Assembly: GCA_916700875.1 (NCBI GenBank)
Contig: CAKAKS010000067.1
Coordinates: 9,017,591 to 9,081,590, forward strand
Direction: 5' to 3'
Source of the DNA: Sebastes aleutianus
Taxonomy: Eukaryota > Chordata > Actinopteri > Perciformes > Sebastidae
DNA: 64,000 nt
Part shown: piece after piece, positions 12,701 to 27,700 of the stretch
Position numbering within the stretch: the stretch's first letter is position 1
Layout of the letters: each line of letters starts with the position of its first letter
Made by a program: the position numbers and the translations under genes
The notes under the pieces: model-generated
Told to the model about the DNA's origin: nothing
The model's database searches: none
The model's input: only the letters and a program-made list of their open reading frames with translations

Positions 12701-15700
12701 TAACAGGGGATGAGGGGAGTGAGAGCTCGGAGCGGAGGGGGTCGGTTGTGTATACATGAGGGGAGCACTGATGGGAGGGAAGTGTCGACGAGGAGATGGC
12801 GTGTGTGTAAATGGAGAGGAGCGAAGGGGAAGGGGCGAATACGCATGAGCACACACACACGAGTATAGTGTGGGGTCAAAGGAAGGACAAGAAAAGAAAA
12901 GCTAATTAGTAAAGCGCACACAAGATGAAAAGAAGCACTTAGGCCTAGTCTGCTGCAGTGGGTTAAGCTGAAAGCAACTGGGAAATCCTCATCAGCCATT
13001 AAGACGTTTTATCAAGAAAGAAAACAAAACTAAAATCTCAAAAAAGGACTTAAAAAAAGAGAAAATTGCAGCAGCTTCTAAGAAACATCTGTTTCTTTAA
13101 CAACCTGGAGGCATATTTGTATCACTCATCATCACTCTCTTTGAAATCCGAAGACAATTCAAGCCTCTAGAATGTTCTTTTATCCACATTAAATGCAGCT
13201 CTGACTGCACTGAACCGGTTAGACAGCGGTTTACCTTTGTGTCTTGTCTGAGCGGTGTTGTGGCAGTCGGTTCTGGCGTCTCTACAGCATCCATCCGAGT
13301 GTCTTCCTGCTCTGCATTCTCTTCCTCAGCCTTCTTCTCTGTCGTTACCGTGGTGATAATGTCTCCCGTGGCGATGACTTTGGCTGCCCCGTCAGCGGCG
13401 CTGTCCTTCATGAGAGTCTCATGGTTCTCCATAATGGGTGCTGGAGGACAAAAAGACAAAGAACTGGAACCAGCGACGTTTTATGGACACCTATGGCCCG
13501 TTTTGAAATCCAGGAAAAATGTGAGCAGTGGAATAAAGGGTTTCATTTCTTACAGTATAATACCCATTGTGGCTTTGTCACTGCACTGCAAGAGTGTGCC
13601 AGACATTTTATCTTTACAGGCTTAGGTGCAAAGCACATTTTTCTTCCTTTTCAAAGAAATAAAGAGGAACAAAAAACTAATTTGAACTTCTAACAAAAGG
13701 TTTCTGTTATCATATCTGTTCCCAAAAAAGTAGCAGCAGCATCTTTTAGTGAGAAACGTTTTGCCCAAAAGTTCAGAAAAGACACAATAAACATCACATC
13801 TAAAACTAGGAACATCTAACTAAAATGAAAAAGTGTGCAGGTGACACAAAGGAGCTTCTAAAAGTATTCATAATCAAAATAAACTGGACAAAAGAACACA
13901 AGTCCTTGGTTAAAGGCTGCATCCATTGTTTTTGGTGGTGTTCCTTATATCCGTATTAAAATCTGAACATTTAAATTTTGGTCAAAGTACACATGTTTTA
14001 GTGTCAAAATGCTATTTTCCCAAACCACTCTGAAAACTTTTTCCAGACATGACCTGAGGTAGGTTTCTGCATGATGACGCTGCTACATGCACATGTACAT
14101 CAGTGTATTAACGTTACATAAAGTAACTTAAATGGCGGTCAGCATGCTCCCAGTTTGGAGAAGCAGACAGCAGTACCGGCAGGAAGCCAAGCATTGTACT
14201 GCTGTGGGGACACCACATTAGTTCAGATCTGAAAGTCACACAATAACTCAAACAAACTAACCGATCGATGCAGCGGTAGACCAGCAACTCCCTGTTCTGC
14301 GGGGTGAAATTACTGTTTTTTGAATGTAGTCTGGTGGCTTTGAAGACAGCGATATAACGCGTCAGTTCTGTCAGAAACAGAATCAGAACGGCTGTCTGAC
14401 GGCGCGGTAAAGCGCTGAAAATATTCTAAATATAGCGTACTCTTAATCTTATATTGATTTTTTCCGGTGGCTAAAATACATTTTTTCTGCTGCTCAAGTC
14501 CACAGCTGCTTTGTCTCACTTTATACAGCTCTCTTCAAAGCCACCAGATTCCATTCACAAAAATAATAATTTTACCTTGCAGAACATGGAAGTATACATA
14601 CAACCCCACTTCAAAAAATCCGAACCAACCCTTTCAGTTATTTCCAAACTTAGCACAGCTAACTTTGACTCAGCTAGTGCTAGCGTTCACATTATTCATA
14701 ACCTTATTGATTAGCTTCAATTAGCTTACTTTGGTAACCTACGTCACTTCTTTTTGTTAATGGCTGAGAGGGCATTTCTATTTGAAAAAACCTCGGAAAA
14801 GAACGCAGACGGACCCGCCCTTTAACAACATTTCAACTTGGGTGGCACTTTAGCCGGCCATTAACCAAAACCCTCAACTGCTCCTCACCTCCGTCTAAGC
14901 TGCGGGACATGTTGTAGCGCTTGCTGGCGGAGCGTTCGAAGAGCGGAGCAGGTCTGATGATCTGAGAGCTGGCCCTGCGGGTCTGAGCCTGCGTTCTGCC
15001 GCTGTAGCGAAACTTGGAGCCGAGGCTCAGGAACTTCTTCGGCGGCGCCTCGGGGGATACAAGCCTGTCACGAATTACAAACTCTCACATTAATCAAAAC
15101 AGAAATAGCAACACAGATTTAATCTACGCACTGTAAAACATTAGAACTCCTACTCATTTGAATGTTCTCCAGAGGGCCCTCAGGCTCGGCTCGCTACTCC
15201 GAAGAACCCAAGAGACCCTTTTTTGCAAAGCGACTTCACATGTTGTCCAAATGGTCACAATTGCTAACAGCTTGAGCACTGTTTCTATTTCACTACAAAG
15301 AAATCATCAATGGTGATTATCAGTAAACTTGTGTTTAGAGGACTGGCATGACTGTGAACAATTAACAACAAAGGATGTCAAAGACTTGAGAACACAAAGT
15401 AGCTTGTGTTGGTGAGTCCGACTCTGGACAAAATACCATCTCCTTGCTGTCAAGGGGAATGTTTTTGAATCATTAATTAATGCCAGTGACCATATTCCTG
15501 ATACCACAACAGGACAACATAACGACAGCTCAGTTAGTTCGTTTTTTTAAAGAGGACCTATTATGCTCATTTTCAGGTGCATACTTGTATTTTGGGTTTC
15601 TATTACAACATGTTTACATCCCCCCCAGAAAATCAAAGTCTGCACTGATTGGTCAGCTGGCCCACTCTGCTGTGATTGGTCAATTGAACCAAACTCTTCG

Positions 15701-18700
15701 GACTCAGCTGCAGCTCCACTCTAACTCGCTTTGTTTGAGGGCGTGCCAAACTAGCTCCTAGGAAGGTATTATGTAAATGTGTTACTTGGTGACATCACCA
15801 CATTACAAGAAAAGGCGGGACTTCAAACAAGGCATTTTAGGCAGTTCAGGAGCAGTGTTTCTGCGGGAGAGAGTAACTCTCTTTGACATGCACTTTGGGC
15901 TTTGTAACTTTGCAGACCTTTTACGTGCACAAAAAACTATTTAACACACTAAAGCAAAGGGAAAAAGCACAAAAGCATAATAGGTCCTCTTAATCCAATT
16001 AATAAGCTACCTACAGCAGCTTCAAAAGTTGTTTCTTATCACAGTCAACGGTCCTCTGTTTCTTACCTGAAGAAGGTGTGGTGCTCAACACAGACCTTCC
16101 AGAGCCTTTTGGCAGCGCGATGATTTGGAAGCTTGAAACCAATTGTGCTTTCAAACTGCTCAAACTGCAACAAGGACAAAACACTGGGGTCAGATTCACT
16201 ATATATACAACTTTTACCTTGTTTATTCATTTATCTTTATTCCCAATTTCCATAAATGTATGTTTCTATGTTAAATGCTAACATGTTACTAGTCGTTTAC
16301 ATCTGTAAAAAAGTAACTGCTAATAAAAATAGTGATATACCAGTGTCCCATTATTTTTGCGACAGATCTCAATATATCCCGATTCCATATCCCATTCCAA
16401 TATTTATATTTTCCTATATTAAAACAGCTGTGCAGTAGGATTGTCTCTGTAGCCGGTGTTACACGGTGTTCGGGCATACACCGATTACATTACTTGCCCA
16501 CTTCCCCCACTCTCATTTTGCTTTTTTGTTATAGAAATAAAACCCACTTAGTTCATTTTCGCGTATCAGCGCCCACGTTCATCATATAAAAACTCAAATT
16601 TGTAAAGTACTAAGCGTGTTATCAATACATAGTCAGACGGCTGCTACAATTAAAAACTGAAAGTGAAAGTGTCTGCTCCATACGGACTCTCAGCACAAAG
16701 TAGCAGCTTATCACGGGACGAGAGAGAGTTGGCAGACAAGACGATGGCGGAGGAATTGGTGTCAAAGGGAAAAGCAAATTATTTGGCAATATTTCAGATT
16801 TAAATGCTATTAGGGAACCATAACGTTAATCAGGCAATCCGTAAACTTTTGGTATGAAGCCATGAGAAGGACGGAGCGGTCATGGCCGGAGCTTCCCAGT
16901 TTATATAAGATCATGCAGTATTTCCTTTATATAAATATCAGTAAAGCGAGGGATGTCAGTGTGGACTACTTAAAGGAATAGTTCAACATTTTGGGAAATA
17001 AGCTCATTCGCCTCCTTGCCAAGAGTGAAATTGAGAGAACAATACCACTCTCATGTCTGTACTGTAAATGTGAAGCTACAGCCAGCAGCTGGTCAGCTTA
17101 AAATAAAGACGAGAAAAAAGTGGAAATAGCAATGGCAGTGGGGTTATTATAGCTAAAACAAAAATAAGCTGTGAACAATATTATTAGATGGGTCAGGAAA
17201 CTCCAGATAGGAACAGGACAGAAAGTTCTGAACTTCAGCAGCACTTTAGAGGTTTGGTGCATCCTGTAAAAAGCTGTTGATATAGAAGCTAATTTGACAG
17301 CTTGCTGTACCAAGAGCACAACGGGTTACACCAAACAAAGAATCAGAGGTGGATCAGGCTCTACAGCAGCTACCGATCAAATAAATGCCTTGATTATCCC
17401 CCAGCTCTGGACATCCCTATAATACATGCACTGTTATTGTTCTCACCTCGCCGGGCCGGATCTTGATGTAGAAGTTGTTCCTCTTGTAAGAGATCTTGAG
17501 GATTTTGGGCCAAGCGAACCGGTTGATCCGCAACCTGTCTCTGTAGATGAGCAGGCCACTTGAACAAACTCCCAGCATGATCTCCACACCCTCAGAGTCC
17601 TGGGAACAACACACACACACACACACATACAAAGAAATGGCAAAAAACAGCAAAAAATAAAACATTAGTTAAATGAATTTCCTTCACAATGTGTCACTTC
17701 TTTGGTAACACAGGATCCCTGACAATCTCAAAGAAGAAGCGCTTCTTTTTGTGTTCTGCACAGCGTAAACGTCCATAAACTCTACAGGATATAAAGGAGG
17801 TCTAGTGCACAGCAGGGTAAAGTTTGTGATAATAACAGGGTAAAGCAGGCAGATGGAGAGTGGAATCAGGCATATGGTACTCTTATCTTCTCTATGCAGG
17901 CTGTGGTGATGTGGAATAAAGACTCATGGGGGCACTGAAAGCAACAGTGAAGTCTTGGGAAATGGTGGATGAAGCACAAAATGATGCTCTTCACTGCACA
18001 AAGCATGAGGTGAGCATGTGAAACCAATGATGACGTTCTGAGAGGGAAGCGCTGGTCCAAAAGCAGGAACAATCAGTCTTAGTGGGATGTTGAAATGACT
18101 ACTTTGTACGTCACCATGCACAAGTAGAAACCACACACACACACACGCAGGTAAGCACATGAGATGCAGCCTCTTACCTCTCCCTCAGCTGGAGCCAAGC
18201 ATTCATAGAGACTCCCTACCAACTTTGCATTTAATGAGAGAGGAGAGAAGACAAAAGAGGGATGCTCGTCTGATATGTACATATTTTTCTCGTGTATCAA
18301 AACTGACTCACATATCCAGCAGCGAGCAATGATGTCAGTTTGATCAAGGCCGCTTCCTCATCTCTGTGATCTCCTCTGTTCTGATCTAAAATCTGTGAAG
18401 GCAATATCCTCTCCATCGCTCACACATCTACACCCATTTTGACTTTCAAAGCACTTTTGATAACTGATTCATATCAAGACTGATGACTGTGATTTTCTTT
18501 TATGATGGCCGCAGCCCTGCAGTTGTAATCCAGCTCTCTCTTTACTGCCTGTGTTCTGATGACGCGTTTGATCCCATCTGTCCGGCAGATTACAAAATCA
18601 AGCTGGGCTCCAGACCCCACCACCCCACCACCCCTCAACCCCCCCAAAATCCACAGAGGCAGCAGTGACATAATGTCAGTCAATCAGCGAAACAGCAGTG

Positions 18701-21700
18701 GCATGTTAAACTGAGGCATTACTGTGGCAGCCGGCATGTTTTTGAAGCAGCGGTGTTGTGGAGGCAAGCGTCACTGAGTGGAATGTGTTAGTCTCATCTT
18801 GCATAAAAAGAATACAGACATTAATATTTAACATATCCCTTGCATACTTCTTAATGCATCTTGGAAACACCGATCATTACCGAAGTCACGAGTGACATTC
18901 TAGTACACTGACTCAGTGTACTACTTAAAGGAATAGTTCAACATTTTGGGAAATACAGTAAGCTCATTCGCCTCCTTGCCAAGAGTGAAATTGAGAGAAC
19001 GATACCACTCTCATGTCTGTACTGTAAATGTGAAGCTACAGCCAGCAGCTGGTTAGCTTAAAATAAAGACGAGAAAAAAGGGGAAATATCAATGGCAGTG
19101 TGATTATTATAGCTAAAACAAAAATAACAATGTGAACGATATTATTAGTAAACTGAAACTAAATAGAAACTAAATCCTTAAAGAAAGACTAAAACTAAAC
19201 TGAAATGATATTACCTGGTTAAAAAACAAATGAAAATAAAATAAAAATGAACGTAAATTAATTAAATTTTTTGTTTTTTAGCTATGACAATAATATACCA
19301 CTACAAAAAAAGGAGACCGCATAAAATATCAGTCAACTCTCGTGACATTGAACCACAGAAATTGAACAGACTTGACCTTCCAGGAGACGGCGCTATGCCG
19401 CAATTGTTTCACATCGGACACTAAAGTAGTGCAAAGATTAAACATTACATTTTAAACATTATGGCCATTCCTACACAGTTCTCCAACCATGTGTTTTGTA
19501 TGTATATGTAGCTACTTCTGAGACATTATAGCTGGCCATAACAAAAACAAACACTAACTAAACTAACTACTAGCAGTACAAACAAAAAATAAATAAATAC
19601 AAACTAAAATTAAACCTTTCTGAAAAACTGAAATTAAACTCAATGAAATCGAAAAGTCGTAAATAAAATAAAATAAAAACTAATTGAAAATTCAAACCTT
19701 GCCTGGCTGTGTCCAAAGGTGAAAAATCTGACAGTAACACCTCTAAAGCGCAGCAAAAAAACACAATTTATTGTTTTTTGCACTTCGGTTTTGTACAAAT
19801 TAAACAAACAATATATAACGTGTTAATTAGGGAGATTTAGAGGTGTTAGTAGGCAGATTTTGTTACCTTTCCAACAGAGCCAGAGCTAGCTGTCTCTCCC
19901 TGTTTCCAGTCTTTATGCTAAGCTAAGCTTACTGACTTCTGACTATAGCTTCATATGTCGCGTAGAACATTACATTAGTATCAATCTTCTCATCTAACTC
20001 TCGGCAAGAATGCGAAATTCCCAAAATGTTGAACTATGCCTTTAAAGAGAATACAAGAATGTATATTAAACATTTCATTGCATATTTCTTAATGCATCTT
20101 TGAGACATCAGGGACATTGTAGTTTATTTTTTTTTTTTTTCATAAACTATTTAATCATTTCCCACAACTTCAGTGGAAAAATGTAGGATTTTAACAAAGT
20201 AGATATCAGAAACTTGTCATGTACTGATGTGATGAGCCCTCTCCAAATCTTAATTCATTAGTAGATATTTAGTTTGACTTGTGAGAGACAATAAAGTTTG
20301 TAGTGACTTGTTACCTTAGCGTGGTGGAGGTCCACGCCGTACATGGACAGCTTCTTGGCATTTTCCAGGAAGTGTATCTCTGCTTCGGCTGGTGTCATCC
20401 CCCTGATAGGACATAACAGATCAGGTCAGACAAGGTCAGACAAGAACAAGCATATAGCTAAGAGAGTTTTAATGCTTTCTGACCAATGTGAATATGCAAC
20501 ACTTAAAGAGGTAGAGTCCAATAAGATCTAAAAAGAGGATAATTCAGTTTTATTGCATAAAAGCTTTTGGAAAATGTCTTTATTGATGCTTTTAACTGAA
20601 GCACAAGTAAGAGTAACATGAGTGCATCCATTTTTAGCATAGATGGGTCTTTAGAGAGACCCTTATCCTTGCACTCTCATTGCCTCGCTCCATCCAGTTG
20701 GTCTGCATCAAATTACACACGAATCATTGTAATACAGGGAGAATGAAGGGCTCAGACAAAGGACAGCCAGCGAGATCCATTTATAGGAAAACATAAAACC
20801 ACTGTGTGGAGACATGCTGCCTTTCTGAACACATTATTATTCCAGGCTGTAAATATTCACTCAGGTTGACTGACTGGCTCGAAGTTAGTCGGATTCTTAA
20901 AGACACTACATATTTTCCCAATCAGCTTCACATTATGAGCAACAAGGTCTTATGTGATGTCAACATTTTCCATCATCCTTAAAACAGGTTGGGTTGTTTC
21001 ACATCTCCTTTTACAGGTGTGTTTGTACACCAGAGTTTAATCACATTCAAATCAAAATCTGATGATAGTTTGAGTTTGTGAGTTTGTACTAAAGAGGGGT
21101 GGAGAGAGGAGTTGAGTGAGATGGGGATGGGGGTTGAGGGTTAGCTTGGTGAAATGATGTAATGGAATATAAGCAAAATGTAATTGGCAATCTGTTGTAT
21201 TGTCTGTGATTTGTTGGTGTTGCAATAATGGTTGCAATAAAAAATACGTTTTAAAAAAAATGTTTTTGATCATTTCTGTGATTTGGTTTACAATCAGAGG
21301 AACCCACTTAACTGTATTTACTGCCTGTGGGCAGAATTTCTGGCAGCTGAAGGTTGTTGCGTGCGGGGAAAAAATCAATCTTTTCTTTTTTCTGTATTCA
21401 AGCATCATGTTTTTCATACTTTCTCCCAATCTACAATTTGTCAAAGGGCTGGGCAATATGGCCAAAATCTTCTATCCCGATACAGGGCATTTCATATCTT
21501 GATAATGATCAGATTTTCTGAGAAATTTGAGTTAGCATGTGTTTGTTATTATCAATTTAGATGACATACTTGTGTATTATGATGTTTCGATTAGGGCTGC
21601 AACCAACGATTATTTTCTTGATTAATCAATTAGTTGTTTGGTCTATAAAATGTCCTAAAATGGATTAAAAACGTCAATTAGTGTTTCCCAAAGCCCAAGA

Positions 21701-24700
21701 TGACGTCCACAAACGTCTTGTTTTGTCCATAACTCAAGATATTCAGTTTACTGTCATAGAGGAGTAAAGAAACCAGAACATTTTCACATTTAAGAAGCTG
21801 GAATCAGAGAATTTTTACTATTTTTTCTTAAAAAAACTGCTCAAACCGATTAATCAATTATCAAAAGAGTTGCTGATTGATTTAGAAGTGTATCTGTTCC
21901 GTGAGATGCGCGAGTGACGGACGTCAAAAACGCTTCTAAAATCATCGCATTCAGTTGGGATTGACCGTTTCTGTCCAACCCCAAAAATCTAGATGATAAA
22001 AACTCAGAGTTGACACAAATGTTGATATGCTCATCTGAATCGTCTTCTATTACTACCTTTCTCACACCAGTAACCTTTACAAATGAATACTGTCTATTAT
22101 TCATTCTTTTCTCAGAATAGGCCCTTTGTATAACTGAACTGTATCAAAAGTTGTGCTGGACAGTTCAAGCACAGTAAAAAGAGTTTACGAAATGATGCTG
22201 AGACTAACTTGTAGGTCTTGTGGAGTTCCATGACCTTCTCCTCCAGCTCTTTGGTTTGGTTGGGTGCGAAGCGCAGCTCGCTGATGTAGTCGCTGCCTAG
22301 TTCCTCGGGGTCGTAGTCTCCCAGTTCAGACTGCACTGTGTAGGAGCCCAGCACCGTGTGGGTGGCAAAGGAGCAGGGCAGACGGCCTGAAACCACGTCA
22401 TCTCTCAGCTGCAGACACAGGTAGTACCTGAGAGAGGAAGAAGAGACATAAAACAAAACAGTCTTTTTGTTATTATTATCAAATCCAATGTCTGGATTTT
22501 CTTTGCCTGCAATAATCTGTTATATTTTCGTTATCAAAATAAATGTTTAGCTTCCAAATCAATAAAAAATTAACTCAAAGTCCACTTATAACAAGGTTTG
22601 ATGAACAGCGATACATTTTGAAACATTAAAGAAGTCTGCCAGCGATCACATAATCATTCTAAATGAGCTGCTTACTCACCTTGTGATATCCTCAGTCAGC
22701 TGGGCGGGGTCTGGAGGGTAAAACTTGACGTTGAAAGCAAAGCTCCAGGGACCGGCTGAGACGCAGAAAGAACATTAAATTATCAAAGCAGCATTTTACA
22801 ATTGCAAACACCTCGTTTGGCCGTTCAGGGCAAAACACATGAGTGGCTTTATTAGATTACAAGACTTACTCCTGATCTGCTTCTTTAGCTCCTTGGAAGG
22901 GTCCAGCCAATTCTGCAAAAGACAACCAGACAAAAAACATTCATCATCACAAAGTTATGAGCAAATTACTAAGAACCAAAGTTTCTTTCCGAAACCAAAG
23001 TTTCTTTTAAATTACTTTCTCGTGCACACTTTAATAGATGGAAAAGTTTTCATGTTATTCAATGTCATTCAGCATATTTGACTCTTCCATAACCTTGCTA
23101 TTAACATACAATTTTTATTGTAAAAGTTAACTTCACAAAAACTGATAATTAGCATATCATAGATGTTCCTTTACCGTCTGATTCTCTACATCTCTGTGTG
23201 TGATGCCAAAGTAGTCCCTCTCCAGTAGATTGAGGTGGTCACATATTTTATCAAAGAGCACTTGGCCTTTGGATCGTTTCTGTGAGAAAACAAAACACAA
23301 CAAGAAACAAACATATTAAACACAGGATACACTGGAAGTCTTATGCATTTTCACACCCTTTTACACAGCCTTTTATGAACAAGAGAGTATCATTTTAAAA
23401 GGATTATACCACCAAAACAGAATCAAGATGTTATTTTGCATGAGAAAAGAGTTTTCCAGAAACATCTACTGCTACTATGAGATCAAGGATTGTTAAATCC
23501 TAACAACTTTGAACTGGATTGCATGAGATTGAAGAAAGAATGTTATGGGCGGTCATATTTGTGAATAAAATATGACTGTTGTGTTGTGATGAATCATATT
23601 ATTCAACAATTATCAACACAAAGCAACAGCAACAGCAACAACAACAATGTGACAATAGAACAAACTAAAACACTAAAATACACAAAAGAAAATAAAGAAA
23701 GAAAACATAACTGCATAGAAAATGTTACAATCTCAGGCTGTGTTATTTAATGACACCATTGGATTAATTATCTTGAGATATTTGAAAAAAAATTCAGTGG
23801 AAACTGCTTATAGTGATCACATCTGTCCGGAGCGGACGATTAATATAACCAACTTTTTTGTTTTTATTTATTTATCATTGATTACCATCTAATTGATATT
23901 TGTAAGGACCACTGAGGACCCTGTTTTGAGAGAAAGAACTGGTTAAAACAAAAGAGATTTTGTAAGGACAGGGGCCATGTTTAAAAAGAAGTACAGCACT
24001 TCAGATAATAAAAAACTGCATTGAACAGTACAATATTACTCTCTGTCAACAAAAAAAGACATAGGCAGATATTACCCTGTATGCAAACTGTAAACCAGTC
24101 TCTACATGCTTCCTTTCTTTTTGAACATCAGGCCCTGCAAACTGTAACCTGGTAACTTATTTTTTCTCCTTACTCTACTACATACAGTCACTAAAAACTA
24201 ATTTTCACAAAACAGCAACATTAAATACAAATTTTCAATTACAAAAACAACATGATGATGCAGCACATCACCCTACTGCATCACAGAGCCTTCCCTGCAG
24301 GGGTTAACCCTCACATGTATTGCAGCAACGTTTGATCAACTGGGCCACTGTGGATCAATTCCCTCTATAAAAAGCACAGTAGTATAAATACACCTTCAAA
24401 TTCCTGAGCTCAAGGTGAACATCAGCAATGCTTTACACCAATCGATTGCACGTCTCTAGCTGAGTGCCGGATGTGAGCGGCTGGAGCTCCGTCGTCTCCC
24501 CCGCTGGAGGCAGCTGGACTTCACAGATTCATTTGTCCAGCTCACATGAGATATTTTAAGGCCCGAGTTGCCACAACACAGCCGCCTCCTTCCTGCACAG
24601 AGCCGAAACCACCTCCTCACGTCTGGATTTATTGAAAACCACTGGCACAGCTTATTCTAGCAGCACACCCATGCATCTGTCACATTCACATGTAGCCTGT

Positions 24701-27700
24701 GACACCAGGGTCCAGATGGAAATAAACACACATATCTGGCCTGTTTGACACATGTGGTACATTTATACCAGCATCCACCCACACCCTTTCATCACTTGAC
24801 GCATACACTTGTCCTTTTTATGATGAGAACTCTGGAGTGTCTGTGCGTGATTTTTAGCAGAGCCATAAAGCTGCTGGTGGCAGAGAGTTAATCCCAGCAG
24901 AACATCTCTGAGGGAATTAGCAGAGTCGTGTCAGACTATTGCTGCCTTGCTGTGACTTCTCAACGCAACACTAGGCTTTACTGACAGAATCTCCACACAC
25001 ACGCTCACACGCACACACACAAAGGTTGTGATCTGTTTAGTCACATAGCTGTCTAACAGGCGGACTATGATAAACAGCAGATATGTTAGGAGTGCAGCAG
25101 ATGCGGCCGACTGATCCGGTTTATATTCTGGTATATCTGGTTTATTTCCCGGAGTTGTTTGGGAGAATCAGATCAGAAGGAAATTGGATGGAAATTTGAT
25201 CTCAAATTAGAAAAGAAACATCCATCTTCAATGATCGATTTCAAGATTGAATTTAGAGAGCAAACAACAGCTGTAGCTGCAGTGAGTTTGGAGACTCACA
25301 TTGATTATATAAACTGGAAATTGCATCCAGTGTTGTGCATGAACGTGCTAAAAGAGCGTGCTCATCTCTGCATTCCCACTGCACCCAGCATGGCTAGTGC
25401 AATCTCAAGTCTCAAAAGTCAACTTGACGAGCGATTGTTGAGCAGTTGCGAGCGCGTAGGAAGGGCCGACCTCGCACTCGTCACAGCCCCGTGCTCGCAG
25501 GACCTCATTGGTGCATGCTGAGCAGAAAGGATGCTTTTCTGCTCACGAATACTGTTCTGTGAGCTTGTGTCACGTGCACGCATCTGGGTTTTATGTGCAC
25601 GGGTTTTGAGACTAATTAAACGCCATAGCATCCGACCAGTTAAAGAAAACGGAAGACATGAACGTGAACTAGTTCATTTTAATCTGTGTGAACTGAACTT
25701 TGAGCTAGAGCTTGTGAATGCTTTACAAGTTGGGCTATGACTAACAATTATTTTCATTATCCAATAAACTGTCCACCAATTACAAGTGAATAGTGAAAAA
25801 TGCCCTTCACATTTTCCTTGTTGACTTCATCAGATGTCTTGTTTGTCCGACCAACAGTCAAAAAACCAAAGATATTCAGTATGCAATCATATAAAAGACG
25901 AAAAAACAGCAAATCCTCACATTGGAGAAGCTGCAACCAGAAAATGTGTGGCATTTTGCATAAAGAAATACTGTAGCGACTATCAAAATCGTTGCAGATT
26001 AATTTGCTGCCCATCGACTAATTGTTGCAGCTCTAATTAAAAGACAACATTTAGCATGCATAGCCACGCTCTTTAGAGGAAGGATAAAGACGTGCATCTA
26101 ATGTAAACTAGAGGGATTTTCAAAAATATCCGTCTGATTTATAACAACAACACAGTGAGATGTGGGACTTGTATCCCCCTCCGCTGAGACATAACACCCT
26201 CTGAAGTGAAGTGGAGGAGGTTCAGCAGTTCTGTGTCACAGAAAATAATAGGAAACGATTAGTGCAGACATTTTCTTTCCCACAGGAAATTGAAATAGAG
26301 TTGAGCTGGAAAACTACAAGGTCAGGGGGATAAAAATGTCAAATCTTGACATTCTGGACCGTTTTTCAAATGGGATTGGGAGGAGGAGGAAGAGGACTCT
26401 GACCTCAATGGTATCACTGTGTCAGACACCATAAGCTGACCTATGTTACGTCTGCTGTGTTTCACCCTCAGCTGTTAGGACACTTTCACACAACTGTGGA
26501 TTTTTAGCACTCTGACTCGTCGTGATTGTGCCTTATTGGTTGCTATGACAACTCCTATGGTACGCAAGCAGCTAATTAGCCATCTGTTTGTTAAAAAAAG
26601 AAACCTTTTCAGTCAGGGTGTTAGTGTGACCACTGTATAAAATATACAGAGAGACATCGTTACTGTGATTGCAGGTATTGTCCTACTACCAGCATCATCC
26701 AGGTGTGACTCATGCCTACTGCATCACCACTGCATCAACTAGCACAGCTTGATTTTGTATAACTGCTCCTTATAAAAAGGTGCCTGATTCAAGTCAGTCA
26801 CGACCATCTGAAAAAAGACTGCTATTCAGTCAGTACTGCGTAACTCATAGCACAGAGGCTTGCCCAAGTGTCCTTTCACTTCTTCTATACTGTAATTATT
26901 TAATCTGTCCTCGACCAAAGAAATTCTCAGTCGACTAACAATCACGATTAGTTGATTTAATCGACAGATCTGTAAAACTGAGTTTCTCAACAAAGAATTA
27001 CACAAAAGCACCACTTTAAATCTTGTGTTTACCAGAGATGTGCTCATAAGTTTCTTGGAAATAAGTCATTCAGCATGAAAAACGCATAAAAAACGATTAA
27101 TCGACTAAAGAAATATTAGTCCACTAAGACCAAAACGACCAATTAGTCGACTAAAAGGGGGCAGCCCTAGTAATTATTCTTCTATTATACTGCAATCTAA
27201 AGGAGTGCCTGCACACTGGAATCACAGCTCCCTTTAATTTTATTAGTTTCGTTTCAACCAACTACATGTCCTCCCACGGGAAGGAAATGAGGGATATATA
27301 TATAGCAAAATAACCAGTAACATCATAATCACCTAATCACATTATATGTGTCAACATATCCTCGTTAAAGGGAAAATAAAAAGCACTAATATAAATAGAC
27401 ATAGCCCAAGGAAAACCTGTGGTTAGTCGAAACGTATAAATGAAATAAAGGGGAGCTGTGATTACAGCATGCAGGAACTCTTTGGATTACAATTTAAAGA
27501 TGTTTTTGCATCCAGCACCTGTCACACTGAGGTTTTGTGGATGTGGACTAGTGTGAATGCTTTTTTCATTTTTTTTTACATTCAAAGCGTCTATTCAGGT
27601 TTTCAAATGAGACTTCGAATGTCTGTCATCATATTTTATAACGTCATGACCCTTAAAAAATGGTAAAAAACAGCGATTTTTTGTTATTGTGGTTATATTA

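Noticed and set aside
12404..12856. Arg/Ala-rich frames on both strands over exon 12
   Set aside because: Off-frame readings of a GC-rich exon; only the frame with the conserved hydrophobic peptide is real.
25159..25521. 120-codon plus-strand frame
   Set aside because: Isolated in an intron, no introns of its own, no recognisable domain; probably chance.
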